Shown here piece after piece: positions 1 through 6,584 of a stretch of 7,684 bases of DNA. This stretch comes from Planctomycetaceae bacterium. GTDB taxonomy: Bacteria > Planctomycetota > Planctomycetia > Pirellulales > Thermoguttaceae. The notes under the pieces are model-generated. The model was not told where the DNA came from. It made no database searches and saw only the letters and a list, made by a program, of their open reading frames with translations. The DNA is taken from assembly GCA_031283515.1 (NCBI GenBank), contig JAITBS010000180.1, forward strand, positions 1 to 7,684, in the 5' to 3' direction. Every line of letters begins with the position of its first letter. Positions within the stretch are counted from its first letter, which is position 1. Made by a program: the position numbers and the translations under genes.

Positions 1-141
1 TATTATCAAAATAGACAGTTACGGTTGTGTATCTCTTGTAAAAATATTATTGACTTTTTATAATCAATTAAAATTTTTAGTAATATTTCAGTGGAATTTT
101 TGTTTTTCGATTTTTACCCAGAAGAGGTACGATTTTCATAA

Positions 142-162
142 CCGCAGGTCATCGACCTGCGG
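142..162. repeat. Hairpin A of the palindrome cluster
   Basis: A 9-bp perfect stem (ccgcaggtc with gacctgcgg) encloses a 3-nt loop. It is GC-rich in an AT-rich setting. There is no following T-run, so a terminator role is unlikely. Confidence 0.75.
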
Positions 163-165
163 ACT

Positions 166-223
166 CGTACAACTAACAAACCTCTGTCTGAAAGACAGAA
201 TTTTAATCATCGTTGGTTGTACG
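166..223. repeat. Nested hairpin B of the palindrome cluster
   Basis: The outer arms cgtacaactaac (166-177) and gttggttgtacg (212-223) pair over 12 positions with one G-T wobble. They enclose an inner 7-bp hairpin, tctgtct (183-189) with agacaga (193-199), with loop gaa. The nested design suggests selection for secondary structure rather than a chance palindrome. Confidence 0.65.
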
Positions 224-240
224 ATCTGAATTGTTTAGTT

Positions 241-255
241 TCGCCTTTCAGGCGA
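241..255. repeat. Hairpin C of the palindrome cluster
   Basis: A 6-bp perfect stem, tcgcct with aggcga, has loop ttc. The inner cct-ttc-agg core resembles the inverse of the inner core of the neighbouring hairpin (tct-gaa-aga), so these may be related units. Confidence 0.6.
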
Positions 256-273
256 GGTTGAAGTGAGGTATTG

Positions 274-304
274 ACCGTAGGTCGCGCTTCGCTTGACCTA
301 CGGT
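274..304. repeat. Hairpin D of the palindrome cluster
   Basis: A 10-bp perfect stem, accgtaggtc (274-283) with gacctacggt (295-304), encloses an 11-nt loop that itself contains gcg-ctt-cgc. It resembles hairpin A (cgcaggtc/gacctgcg) with one base pair changed, so the two are probably copies of the same unit. The ATG at 306 begins directly after it. Confidence 0.75.
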
Positions 305-315
305 TATGAAAATTC

Positions 316-330
316 CACCCCTTCAGGGTG
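316..330. repeat. Hairpin E of the palindrome cluster
   Basis: A 5-bp stem, caccc with gggtg, has loop cttca. It lies in the reading frame opened by the ATG at 306, so residues read from that start would be translated repeat DNA. Confidence 0.5.
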
Positions 331-430
331 AAGAACCCCAAATAATAATTCCACTGAATATATTACAATTTTTAGTAATAAATCTAAATTTTGGTTTATT
401 AGTAAAGTATTTATTTTTGGATTTAAATTT

Positions 431-437
431 GGGGGAG
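431..437 (+). promoter_or_regulatory. Ribosome binding site that selects the TTG start at 447
   Basis: The purine run GGGGGAG lies 9 nt before TTG 447. It is the only good Shine-Dalgarno-like match in the region. No comparable match precedes the ATG at 306. Confidence 0.6.
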
Positions 438-446
438 TTTTATCTT

Positions 447-896
447 TTGACTCGGTACGGAACTACAATTTTGGAAGTTTTATTAGCGATCCTCATTCTT
501 GGCGGGGCAATTGCTGTGTTGGGGGAGTTTTCTCGAAATTCTTTTCGGAACGCCAAAACTGCACGGGATATGACTCAGGCGGAATTATTAGCGGAAAGTA
601 TTTTGGCGAAAGTCCGTATTGGAATTATTGAGATGGAATCTGCCTTTGACGTTCCAATTACCAACTCTGCCAATGTGAACGATACCATTTCTGATACTAA
701 TGCGGTTGCCGAAGGTTCTCTTAGTGAAATACTTTGGCATTACACATTGGAAGTAACCAGTCTTGATGATTATGGTCTTGTCGAGTTGGCGGTAACGGTT
801 CGCCAAAACCTGCCCGAAGAACAACAACCGATGACATGCCGTTTGGTTCGTTGGTTCGCCATCGAACCGGAAACAGAAGAAACAGAACCCGAATAA
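447..896 (+). CDS. GspI-like type II secretion minor pseudopilin (TTG start)
   Basis: This gene encodes a 149-residue predicted minor pseudopilin, a component of the inner-membrane pseudopilus of a type II secretion or type IV pilus-like system. From the TTG start the protein begins with a short class III (prepilin) signal peptide, MTRYG, then TTILEVLLAILILGG. Cleavage by prepilin peptidase would follow Gly5, leaving Glu at mature position +5 and a hydrophobic helix at about residues 6-26. The motif AELLAESILAKV (about 45-56) and a C-terminal beta-type region (W97-YTLEV, LVELAVTVRQ, CRLVRWFA) match the layout of GspI/PulI. The reading frame stays open back to an ATG at 306, which would add 47 residues. 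Those come from a palindromic repeat and AT-rich DNA and would bury the signal peptide, so I reject that start. The acidic tail (ETEETEPE) is unusual. No other secretion gene is in the window. The pseudopilin class is well supported; GspI specifically is less so. Confidence 0.75.
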   Translation: MTRYGTTILEVLLAILILGGAIAVLGEFSRNSFRNAKTARDMTQAELLAESILAKVRIGIIEMESAFDVPITNSANVNDTISDTNAVAEGSLSEILWHYTLEVTSLDDYGLVELAVTVRQNLPEEQQPMTCRLVRWFAIEPETEETEPE

Positions 897-932
897 AAAA
901 AACGATACGAAAAGAGAACAGGTTAAAGGTGT

Positions 933-962
933 GATTCTTTCAATAAACTTTTTAAAAGAATC
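933..962. repeat. AT-rich inverted repeat between convergent genes
   Basis: gattcttt (933-940) and aaagaatc (955-962) form an 8-bp stem with a 14-nt loop, midway between the convergent pseudopilin and pyrF genes. It could act as a weak bidirectional terminator, but the stem is AT-rich and no clear T-run follows on either strand. Next to it, tctgcg occurs twice (961-966 and 970-975). Confidence 0.3.
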
Positions 963-1019
963 TGCGTCATCTGCGGACTGCTTGAACTAAGTATTTCGAA
1001 GCAATTAAGAAATAGACAG

Positions 1020-1943
1020 TTATTTAAGTTTTCCTGCCGGAGTTTCTGCACGTAATTGTTCGATCATTTGAATTGTTGCCGTTTCGACTGCTTGTTGCCA
1101 TTTTGTTTCGCCGAATGTTGTTTGAAACGGTTCACGGCGGTACGCAAAAATCAGACCGCGTGAATTATTGATCACTGCGCCCAACCCATTCTCATCAAAC
1201 GCCGCCGCAACATCTTTCGCAGAACCGCCTTGCGATCCAAATCCGGGAACAAGAAACCAAGTGTTGGGCATCACGCCGCGTAATTCCGCAAGTTGTGCCG
1301 ACCATGTTGCACCGACAACCGCTCCGATATTGCCGTAACGTTTTGATTCGGAGCAAGTCGATAACGATAATTGTTGAACATATTCCGCAACACGCCGATA
1401 AATTGTTTTACCGTCAACCGTAAGGTCTTGAAGCATTGCTCCGCCGCGGTTCGAGGTCTTAACGAGAACAAAAATTCCGGCGTTCCGTTCAACAGCGGTT
1501 TTGACAAACGGTTCCAGCGAATCATCACCAAGATAAGGAGAAACAGTGAGAGCATCGGCTTCCCATGCCGAACCTTTTCCTAAAATACCGGCAGCATACG
1601 CCTCCGCCGTTGAACCAATATCGTTTCGTTTACCGTCAAATACAATCACCAAGTTTTTTTTGTTGCGAATATAATCGATAAGCCGGCGGAGAACAGACAT
1701 TCCGGGAACTCCGTATTGCTCAAAAAAAGCCGCCTGAATTTTAATAACCGGAACCAACGGCGCAACAATATCAATGACTTCACAACAAAATTCCCTAAAA
1801 ACCTCCGCAACTTGTTCAATATTTTTCGGATCAGTATTTCGGCGAATCGTTTGCGGAATCCAGTCAAAACGCGGATCAAGTCCGACCATCACAGGATTTT
1901 TCTTTTGATAAATCGTTTCAGTTAGTAATTCGGAAAATGTCAT
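1020..1943 (-). CDS. pyrF: Orotidine 5'-phosphate decarboxylase, long-form (type 2)
   Basis: This cytoplasmic enzyme decarboxylates orotidine 5'-monophosphate to UMP, the last step of de novo pyrimidine synthesis. The 307-residue protein has the length of the type 2 family; the short bacterial form is about 230-245 residues. Motifs in order are GLDPR (21-25), a substrate-contacting KIQ (68-70), and the catalytic DGKRNDIGST (103-112) with D103, K105 and D108 forming the charged Asp-Lys-Asp network. Then come TVSPYLGDDSLEPF (133-146), VKTSNRGG (161-168), the phosphate-binding LVPGFGSQGG (231-240) and NNSRG (259-263). All key residues are present, so it should be active. The ATG at 1943 lets the protein begin just before the conserved N-terminus. 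No Shine-Dalgarno is visible, and a TATTAT at 1953-1958 lies so close that the mRNA might be nearly leaderless. It stands alone, convergent with the pseudopilin, with no other pyr gene in view. Confidence 0.97.
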   Translation of the reverse strand: MTFSELLTETIYQKKNPVMVGLDPRFDWIPQTIRRNTDPKNIEQVAEVFREFCCEVIDIVAPLVPVIKIQAAFFEQYGVPGMSVLRRLIDYIRNKKNLVIVFDGKRNDIGSTAEAYAAGILGKGSAWEADALTVSPYLGDDSLEPFVKTAVERNAGIFVLVKTSNRGGAMLQDLTVDGKTIYRRVAEYVQQLSLSTCSESKRYGNIGAVVGATWSAQLAELRGVMPNTWFLVPGFGSQGGSAKDVAAAFDENGLGAVINNSRGLIFAYRREPFQTTFGETKWQQAVETATIQMIEQLRAETPAGKLK

Positions 1944-2010
1944 GAAATTATGATAATATGTTAAATTGTTGTTGCTAAAAACGAAAATTTATTGATTAAG
2001 GTTTGTTTAC

Positions 2011-2043
2011 GGTTTTTTGAATCGGTTTTTTGAATCGGTTTTT
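2011..2043. repeat. Short tandem repeat, 13-nt unit
   Basis: ggttttttgaatc occurs twice in tandem (2011-2023 and 2024-2036), followed by a partial third copy (ggttttt, 2037-2043). It lies in the 123-base gap between pyrF and the upstream gene. I see no gene in this gap and no rho-independent terminator. Confidence 0.7.
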
Positions 2044-2066
2044 ATTTTGGGCGGTTAATCGGCGGT

Positions 2067-2609
2067 TCATTTTTTAAAATGTTCCAAAAAATATTTGATA
2101 CTGATTATTTGTTCCGCAGTTGGTTCTGCAAAACGGAGCGATTCGCATTGCGGTTTGATCGAACCAAGTTTAATGAACAAAAAATCATCTTCCTGAAGCG
2201 ATTCGGCAAGTTGTTCCGGTGTTTGGTTCAAGAGAACAAGAATCTGTGAAAACGGCAAAAGATGCCGGTTTCGACGCAACACCGTAATATAACCTTGTGA
2301 AGATTCCCAAATCGGCAGGATATTCTGTTGCGGCGGCAAACCAATTGTTACAGCAATTCGGTTGACATTTTCAATCGAAGTTTCAAGAACTTCCGACAAT
2401 CGTTGAACAGGAACAACTGACCAATTACGCCAAATAAAGGTGTGTAACCGGCTTGGAAAATATTCAAATTCCAATGCCGTCGGTCCTTTATCAAAACCGG
2501 AAAGAATTAACGTATCAGTATGATCTTCTGCCGAAGAAGGAAATTTTGTAATTAAAAAAATAACCGTAAAGAAAATAATTGTCCGTAAAATCTGCCGAAT
2601 TTTCATCAT
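2067..2609 (-). CDS. Secreted protein made of two helical repeats; possible orphan N-terminal module of a glycoside-hydrolase-type protein
   Basis: This gene encodes a 180-residue protein with an N-terminal signal peptide: MMKIRQ, a hydrophobic core at about 8-22, then a likely cleavage site near PSSAED. The mature part contains two similar units. The first is RNWSVVPVQRLSEVLETS... (61-92) and the second is RNRHLLPFSQILVLLNQT... (113-143). Both have RN-x-x-hydrophobic-hydrophobic-P, then a helix, a turn and a second helix. Downstream is EDDFLFIKLGSIKPQCESLRF (140-160). From memory, this arrangement resembles the N-terminal region of much larger predicted glycoside-hydrolase-type proteins of Planctomycetes and other bacteria; I could not verify this. 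If so, the catalytic part is missing, because the protein stops about 20 residues after the module and only 123 bases separate it from pyrF. The start is set by GGAGG 8 nt upstream. The frame stays open to an ATG at 2810, but the added residues are not protein-like. Function is unknown. Confidence 0.7.
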   Translation of the reverse strand: MMKIRQILRTIIFFTVIFLITKFPSSAEDHTDTLILSGFDKGPTALEFEYFPSRLHTFIWRNWSVVPVQRLSEVLETSIENVNRIAVTIGLPPQQNILPIWESSQGYITVLRRNRHLLPFSQILVLLNQTPEQLAESLQEDDFLFIKLGSIKPQCESLRFAEPTAEQIISIKYFLEHFKK

Positions 2610-2617
2610 TTTACAAT

Positions 2618-2622
2618 CCTCC
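2618..2622 (-). promoter_or_regulatory. Shine-Dalgarno site deciding the start at 2609
   Basis: GGAGG (CCTCC on the + strand) lies 8 nt before ATGATG at 2609. It is the best ribosome binding site in the window, and it places the start directly before a signal peptide. Confidence 0.8.
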
Positions 2623-2763
2623 AATAGTGAATCGGAACAAACAGATCGATACAAAAATTCTATTGAAATATCATTCGGATTTTTCGTTTTGGGAAGTTTA
2701 TTAGATTCCGTACAAAAATAATTGCCGGAATTTATTTTGTGTTGAAAATACAAACTGCCGGCG

Positions 2764-2792
2764 ATTTTATCATAAACAAAAAAGTTGTACAA
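2764..2792 (-). promoter_or_regulatory. Possible sigma-70-type promoter for the 180-residue secreted protein
   Basis: TTGTAC (2787-2792) and TAAAAT (2764-2769) are separated by 17 bp. The -10 matches the consensus at 5 of 6 positions and the -35 at 3 of 6. Transcription would start near 2757, giving a leader of about 148 nt. Its position also argues against translation from the ATG at 2810. The match is modest and the region is AT-rich. Confidence 0.35.
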
Positions 2793-2858
2793 GGGAACAT
2801 TTTCAAACACAGCTTCACCTTGTCATAAATTGTTTTTTTAAGAGATTGTGTATTGGTA

Positions 2859-5800
2859 TTAAGATTGTGTTTGGGAGGATTCTTTTTTCTCTTCTTTTTT
2901 TTCCGGTTCGGTTGTTTCATCGACGATTACGGAATATACTTCCGAAGTTTGAGTGGAGTCCCATGTTCTTGAAACAGGAACAACCCATTTTTCTTCGTGA
3001 TACACTATCCGGTAAACATAAGCAGCACCCAGTGCCAGAACAACTCCAAAAGAGGACGCCTGAAGCATCAACAGTACTGGAGCCGGTCGGTAAAAAAGAA
3101 TTGCCAATAACGCAACACTCAGTCCAAAAAGCGATCCGGCATAACGGGTTCGCGGAAAATAAATCAGTGCTAAACCAATCAGGAGCGAAAAACCACTCGA
3201 AAACAACACAATCAGTGAACGCCCAACAATATAAAGTGATGTTTCAGAAGCCGGATGAAGACTACTAAATAAATATTGATTCGATCTTGTCGAAATCACT
3301 GGATTTTCCGGTGAATCATCCGGTAAACCAATATCTTTTTTCTGAAGTGAAGGAACTCGCCCCCAAAACAAATTGTTCCACGCCCAACGGTATTCCGGCG
3401 TCCAACCAGTAGGAATATCAAGAATATGCCGGTCTTGCGGAAGAATTATCTGCCAATATTCGCAACGGATAAGGGATTCCGAATTGAAATGAGGTAACTC
3501 CAGCTCAACCAAATTACGAACCGCTTCAAATGGAAATCGATAAACAATTTCAATTAAAACAGAACGTTGACGTTGTTCCAATGTCAACGGAATTGTCAAC
3601 TCGCCCTTCGATAAAACCTCCGCAAGAATCGGAGTCCGATCAATCGAAACAAAAACTTTACCCTTACCGGCTGCCAAAGGAAGATTGATTGTTACAGATT
3701 CGCGGTCGCTGGTAATAAGATAAATTCCGCGATCTTGCCGCAGTGAACCGGTTAACCATGTTTGCAGCCATGCACGTTCTATAATCGTTGTTCCTAAGGC
3801 TGCATGATTGGACAACGAAATAAGGAACGAAATTTTATCCGGTGTTTGCGATGATTGGAAACTTGTTCCGAGTGTTGATAAATCCGGTGTTGCCATGTTC
3901 CAAAGGCGGTTCACGTCGTCATGAAGTTCTATCAAATAACCCGGCGGAACAATCAGATTGACACGGTGATCGGAAACCGATGTTTCTGCCGGACGAATAA
4001 AGGATAACGAAAACGGCGTTGTCATATCATATTCAATAGGAATCGGCGGAATCGAATACCGAAACACTAATTGAAATTTGAACAACGATTCGGGAAGCAT
4101 TACCAATTTTCGACTCCAATTTTCCATATTGTTTTCTGTACCGGTTAATGTTACATCGCGTAATTCCAGCGGACGGTTTCCGATTTTTACTTGTAAAGGA
4201 CCGTTTTCTTCCAACGACTTAGGAATGAGAAAGTACAACTTTTCAACCGGAACATACGAAACATCGTATGAAATTATCTGATCCACCTGATCATTCAAAT
4301 CACGCAACCGAATATCGGTACGCATTGTTGTTCTGATTTTTTGGCGGTGATAACGAATATCGGCAACAAAAACAGCGTCCACCGGTTCCGTACGATAAAA
4401 CAACGGTTCCTGTTGACGTTCTGGAATTTCGATTCGTATCGTTTGCGAACGCCGGCTGCGGCGAGTCAATCCGAGAGTTCGTCTTGGTTCAACACCGTTT
4501 GATTCCGGTTCCGGCGGCGCGGTTGTCAGACCGGAATCCGTATCTTCGTCAATCGGAACCACTTCAACATTGTCCGCCGGAACAATCACCACCGGAGCAG
4601 GCTCACTCCATGTTACCAAAGGTTGCGGTAAAGGAACAACCAATCGTTGTTTTTCTTCGCCTTCCTCCGTAGAAAGAGAACGATAGGCTTTGAATTCGAT
4701 TTCAAAGGAACCATCTGTCGGTGTTCGAAAAGGAATTGTCAGAAGCCCGTTTTCGTCTTGTTCGACTCCGACAGTATCAATAATATTGGAAGGTTTGATT
4801 TCGCCGTTCCATTTCCAACCGGGTAAACGAATCGAAAGACTCTCTGTCTTGGAACCAAGCACCTCATACGCCAATCGTGCTGTCAACAAAAGTGAACCTT
4901 TATTGATTCCGATTTGGTATTCCGGTTTTACATTGGTTCGAGGTTGCGGGGAAACAATGCGGCCTTGCAACAAAAAGGGTTGCGAAAAAAATTCAAACCG
5001 AGCATCAACTTCTCCGTATGCCGCAGAATCTGAAATTTCTGTTTGCCGAATACCGCGAATCGGTTTCCAGTTCGAGCGCATATTGGTAGGAACTGCCGCT
5101 GTAAGATAACCAAATTGCCGTTCTGCTCCAATGACTTCAAAACCGCCAAAATCTCGCCAAATATCTTGTTTTTCTGTATTGAGTTGTTGAATTGCTTTGA
5201 GACGGATGTTGACGGAACCGGATGTTTTTCGCGGAAGCCGGATTTCCAGAATTGGAGAAGACGCCGGTTCTTCTTTTTCTTTTTTAACCCAGTCGAACGA
5301 ATAACCGCCGGCAGCATATTTTTCTGTTGTTTCCCGATCCAGAATTGTTCCTGCCGGCAACCGGATTCGCAATCGGTCAAAAACCGAAGTTGGAGGACTG
5401 TGTACGGGAAGAATAACATCGTAAATATTTGATTTCTCTTCTAATTGTACTTTAATCAAAGCGTCTTCCACATAAAAAACCGGACGATCATCGAGTGGTT
5501 CTGTTTTTTTCTTGCGCCAAGAGAGTTCAAAATCCTGACTGAGACCAAGTATTTTGAATTGAGTTACCGGTTGATCCGGTACATCGAAAGAGTTGAGCAA
5601 TGCGCCTTGCGAAACGGTTGCGGCAATCTCTTGCTCAGGAACCAACAACACAAATTGAGAACTAACCGCTTGCGGAAATGAAACTGTAAGCCGATTTTCT
5701 TCGTTACCGATGTGTGTTAGAGGAAACCAAAGAGGCAAAATCAGTTCGTAATGTTGTTCTAAAGAAGTTTTTTCTTCTTTTGTATTTTTGTTATCATTTG

Positions 5801-6473
5801 TACTGTTCTTCAAGTTTTCCGGCAGGTTTTCCGGCAACTTTTCCGGTAACTTTTCCGGCAATGGAACCGATATTTCCGGTTCTACTGCTAATTTTATTGG
5901 AGAAGTTGTTACAAAGTTTTCCGGTTGGTTATTGACGGATTCGGGGAGTTGTGGGCGAATTAGTACAAGATATTGACCGGATTGGGGATCAACGGTCAAG
6001 TCAAAAGTACCTGGTCCACGGAAAATTGGTTTTGATTTTCCGTCTGCGGGTAAAATACCTTCTTTCATTCCGATGGGAACAAGCAGCGGACGATTATTGA
6101 ATGTGGTCAAAACGATTCGGATTTCGGTTTCGACATGGCGTTCAACAACTTTTCCAACAACGTTAATTTCTTGCAAACCGAAGGGTGGTAACGGATTTTT
6201 TCTATCCCGCAAGAGAAAATTCCAGAAATCATCTAGGTCTTCTAGAGGCCAACCTTTGGGGAGATATAGTAAACGTTTTCCTTCGGAGTTGAAGATAACG
6301 ACTGCGTCGAGTGGAGCTTGTTCGATAGGCGGCGGACTGATTTTGATGGAATCTGCCGTAACTTCCCGAACCGCCGGACTTTGAGCCGCAACACTCACCG
6401 CCAAAAAACAAATTCCGAAAAGTGTTAATATCAACAGTTGTATTCGGCTCATAAGTGGAAAAATCAACGTCAT
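2859..6473 (-). CDS. Very large secreted, membrane-anchored beta-rich protein of unknown function
   Basis: I do not recognise the family of this 1204-residue protein. An N-terminal signal peptide (hydrophobic core about 11-29, probable cleavage after AVSVAA) is followed by roughly 1050 residues of extracytoplasmic sequence rich in alternating hydrophobic positions, as in repeated beta-sandwich domains. A Pro/Glu/Lys-rich linker (about 199-240) contains four LPE[KN] repeats. A second linker (about 630-690) is acidic and then very basic (RRTLGLTRRSRRS). The C-terminus carries three predicted membrane helices (about 1083-1106, 1112-1128 and 1131-1157) and a charged cytoplasmic tail rich in Lys and Glu. 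The basic loop PRTRY between helices 1 and 2 fits the inside-positive rule, putting the large domain outside. This resembles the layout of other orphan planctomycete envelope proteins. ATG 6473 has no Shine-Dalgarno; ATG 6452 (MSRIQ) is an equally good start. The gene is probably transcribed from the promoter at 6527-6555. Confidence 0.85.
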   Translation of the reverse strand: MTLIFPLMSRIQLLILTLFGICFLAVSVAAQSPAVREVTADSIKISPPPIEQAPLDAVVIFNSEGKRLLYLPKGWPLEDLDDFWNFLLRDRKNPLPPFGLQEINVVGKVVERHVETEIRIVLTTFNNRPLLVPIGMKEGILPADGKSKPIFRGPGTFDLTVDPQSGQYLVLIRPQLPESVNNQPENFVTTSPIKLAVEPEISVPLPEKLPEKLPENLPENLKNSTNDNKNTKEEKTSLEQHYELILPLWFPLTHIGNEENRLTVSFPQAVSSQFVLLVPEQEIAATVSQGALLNSFDVPDQPVTQFKILGLSQDFELSWRKKKTEPLDDRPVFYVEDALIKVQLEEKSNIYDVILPVHSPPTSVFDRLRIRLPAGTILDRETTEKYAAGGYSFDWVKKEKEEPASSPILEIRLPRKTSGSVNIRLKAIQQLNTEKQDIWRDFGGFEVIGAERQFGYLTAAVPTNMRSNWKPIRGIRQTEISDSAAYGEVDARFEFFSQPFLLQGRIVSPQPRTNVKPEYQIGINKGSLLLTARLAYEVLGSKTESLSIRLPGWKWNGEIKPSNIIDTVGVEQDENGLLTIPFRTPTDGSFEIEFKAYRSLSTEEGEEKQRLVVPLPQPLVTWSEPAPVVIVPADNVEVVPIDEDTDSGLTTAPPEPESNGVEPRRTLGLTRRSRRSQTIRIEIPERQQEPLFYRTEPVDAVFVADIRYHRQKIRTTMRTDIRLRDLNDQVDQIISYDVSYVPVEKLYFLIPKSLEENGPLQVKIGNRPLELRDVTLTGTENNMENWSRKLVMLPESLFKFQLVFRYSIPPIPIEYDMTTPFSLSFIRPAETSVSDHRVNLIVPPGYLIELHDDVNRLWNMATPDLSTLGTSFQSSQTPDKISFLISLSNHAALGTTIIERAWLQTWLTGSLRQDRGIYLITSDRESVTINLPLAAGKGKVFVSIDRTPILAEVLSKGELTIPLTLEQRQRSVLIEIVYRFPFEAVRNLVELELPHFNSESLIRCEYWQIILPQDRHILDIPTGWTPEYRWAWNNLFWGRVPSLQKKDIGLPDDSPENPVISTRSNQYLFSSLHPASETSLYIVGRSLIVLFSSGFSLLIGLALIYFPRTRYAGSLFGLSVALLAILFYRPAPVLLMLQASSFGVVLALGAAYVYRIVYHEEKWVVPVSRTWDSTQTSEVYSVIVDETTEPEKKEEKKESSQTQS
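5815..5862 (-). repeat. In-frame 12-nt tandem repeat encoding LPE[KN] units
   Basis: Four 12-nt copies (5815-5826, 5827-5838, 5839-5850, 5851-5862; ttttccggcaac type on the + strand) encode LPE-K or LPE-N units inside a flexible linker of the 1204-residue protein. Copies differ at one to three positions. Because the unit is a multiple of three, copy-number change would alter linker length without breaking the frame. Confidence 0.9.
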
Positions 6474-6526
6474 GGAATAATAGCATCAATAAAACCAAAA
6501 TAAATCACAAAAACAATAGGTTGGTT

Positions 6527-6555
6527 ATTATAATAGCTTTTCAATATAAGAGCAA
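6527..6555 (-). promoter_or_regulatory. Sigma-70-type promoter for the 1204-residue gene
   Basis: A perfect TATAAT -10 (6527-6532) lies 17 bp from a -35-like TTGCTC (6550-6555), reading on the - strand. The predicted start near 6519 leaves a leader of about 45 nt before ATG 6473. It also separates this gene from the toxin/immunity region upstream. Confidence 0.6.
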
Positions 6556-6584
6556 TGTTTTGTATCTATTTCACTCCTGAAATA

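Larger units (their letters stand above)
72..380. repeat. Palindromic repeat cluster bracketed by direct and inverted repeats
   Basis: This region upstream of the pseudopilin contains no convincing gene but several compact palindromes in a row (itemised separately), in an otherwise very AT-rich gap. A 14-bp perfect direct repeat, aatttttagtaata, lies at 72-85 and 367-380. Just inside it is a 12-bp inverted repeat: ttcagtggaatt at 87-98 and aattccactgaa at 347-358. The bracketed insert is clearly more GC-rich than its flanks. What is seen is a structured island with matched ends. The inference is a non-coding, mobile, REP-like or MITE-like element, or a cluster of such units. The alternative is a transcribed structured leader of the downstream gene. 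No transposase is encoded here. Confidence 0.55.

Noticed and set aside
142..330. CRISPR array
   Set aside because: The palindromes differ in sequence and spacing; there is no regular repeat-spacer periodicity.
306..446. N-terminal extension of the pseudopilin from the ATG at 306
   Set aside because: The encoded 47 residues are repeat and AT-rich sequence, would place extra residues before the prepilin leader, and lack a ribosome binding site. TTG 447 with GGGGGAG fits far better.
933..962. Rho-independent terminator between the pseudopilin and pyrF
   Set aside because: The stem is AT-rich, the loop is 14 nt and no T-run follows on either strand, so it is listed only as an inverted repeat.
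1946..1975. Full promoter for pyrF
   Set aside because: TATTAT at 1953-1958 is a fair -10 but no convincing -35 lies at the right spacing, and it would leave almost no leader.
2610..2810. N-terminal extension of the secreted 180-residue protein to an ATG at 2810
   Set aside because: The extra residues are not protein-like, the extension would internalise a clear signal peptide, and the strong GGAGG site lies directly before 2609.
2846..3268. Open frame on the + strand opposite the 3' end of the large gene
   Set aside because: It overlaps the much longer coding frame on the - strand, lacks domain-like sequence and has no ribosome binding site. The same applies to the other + strand frames across 4000-6400.
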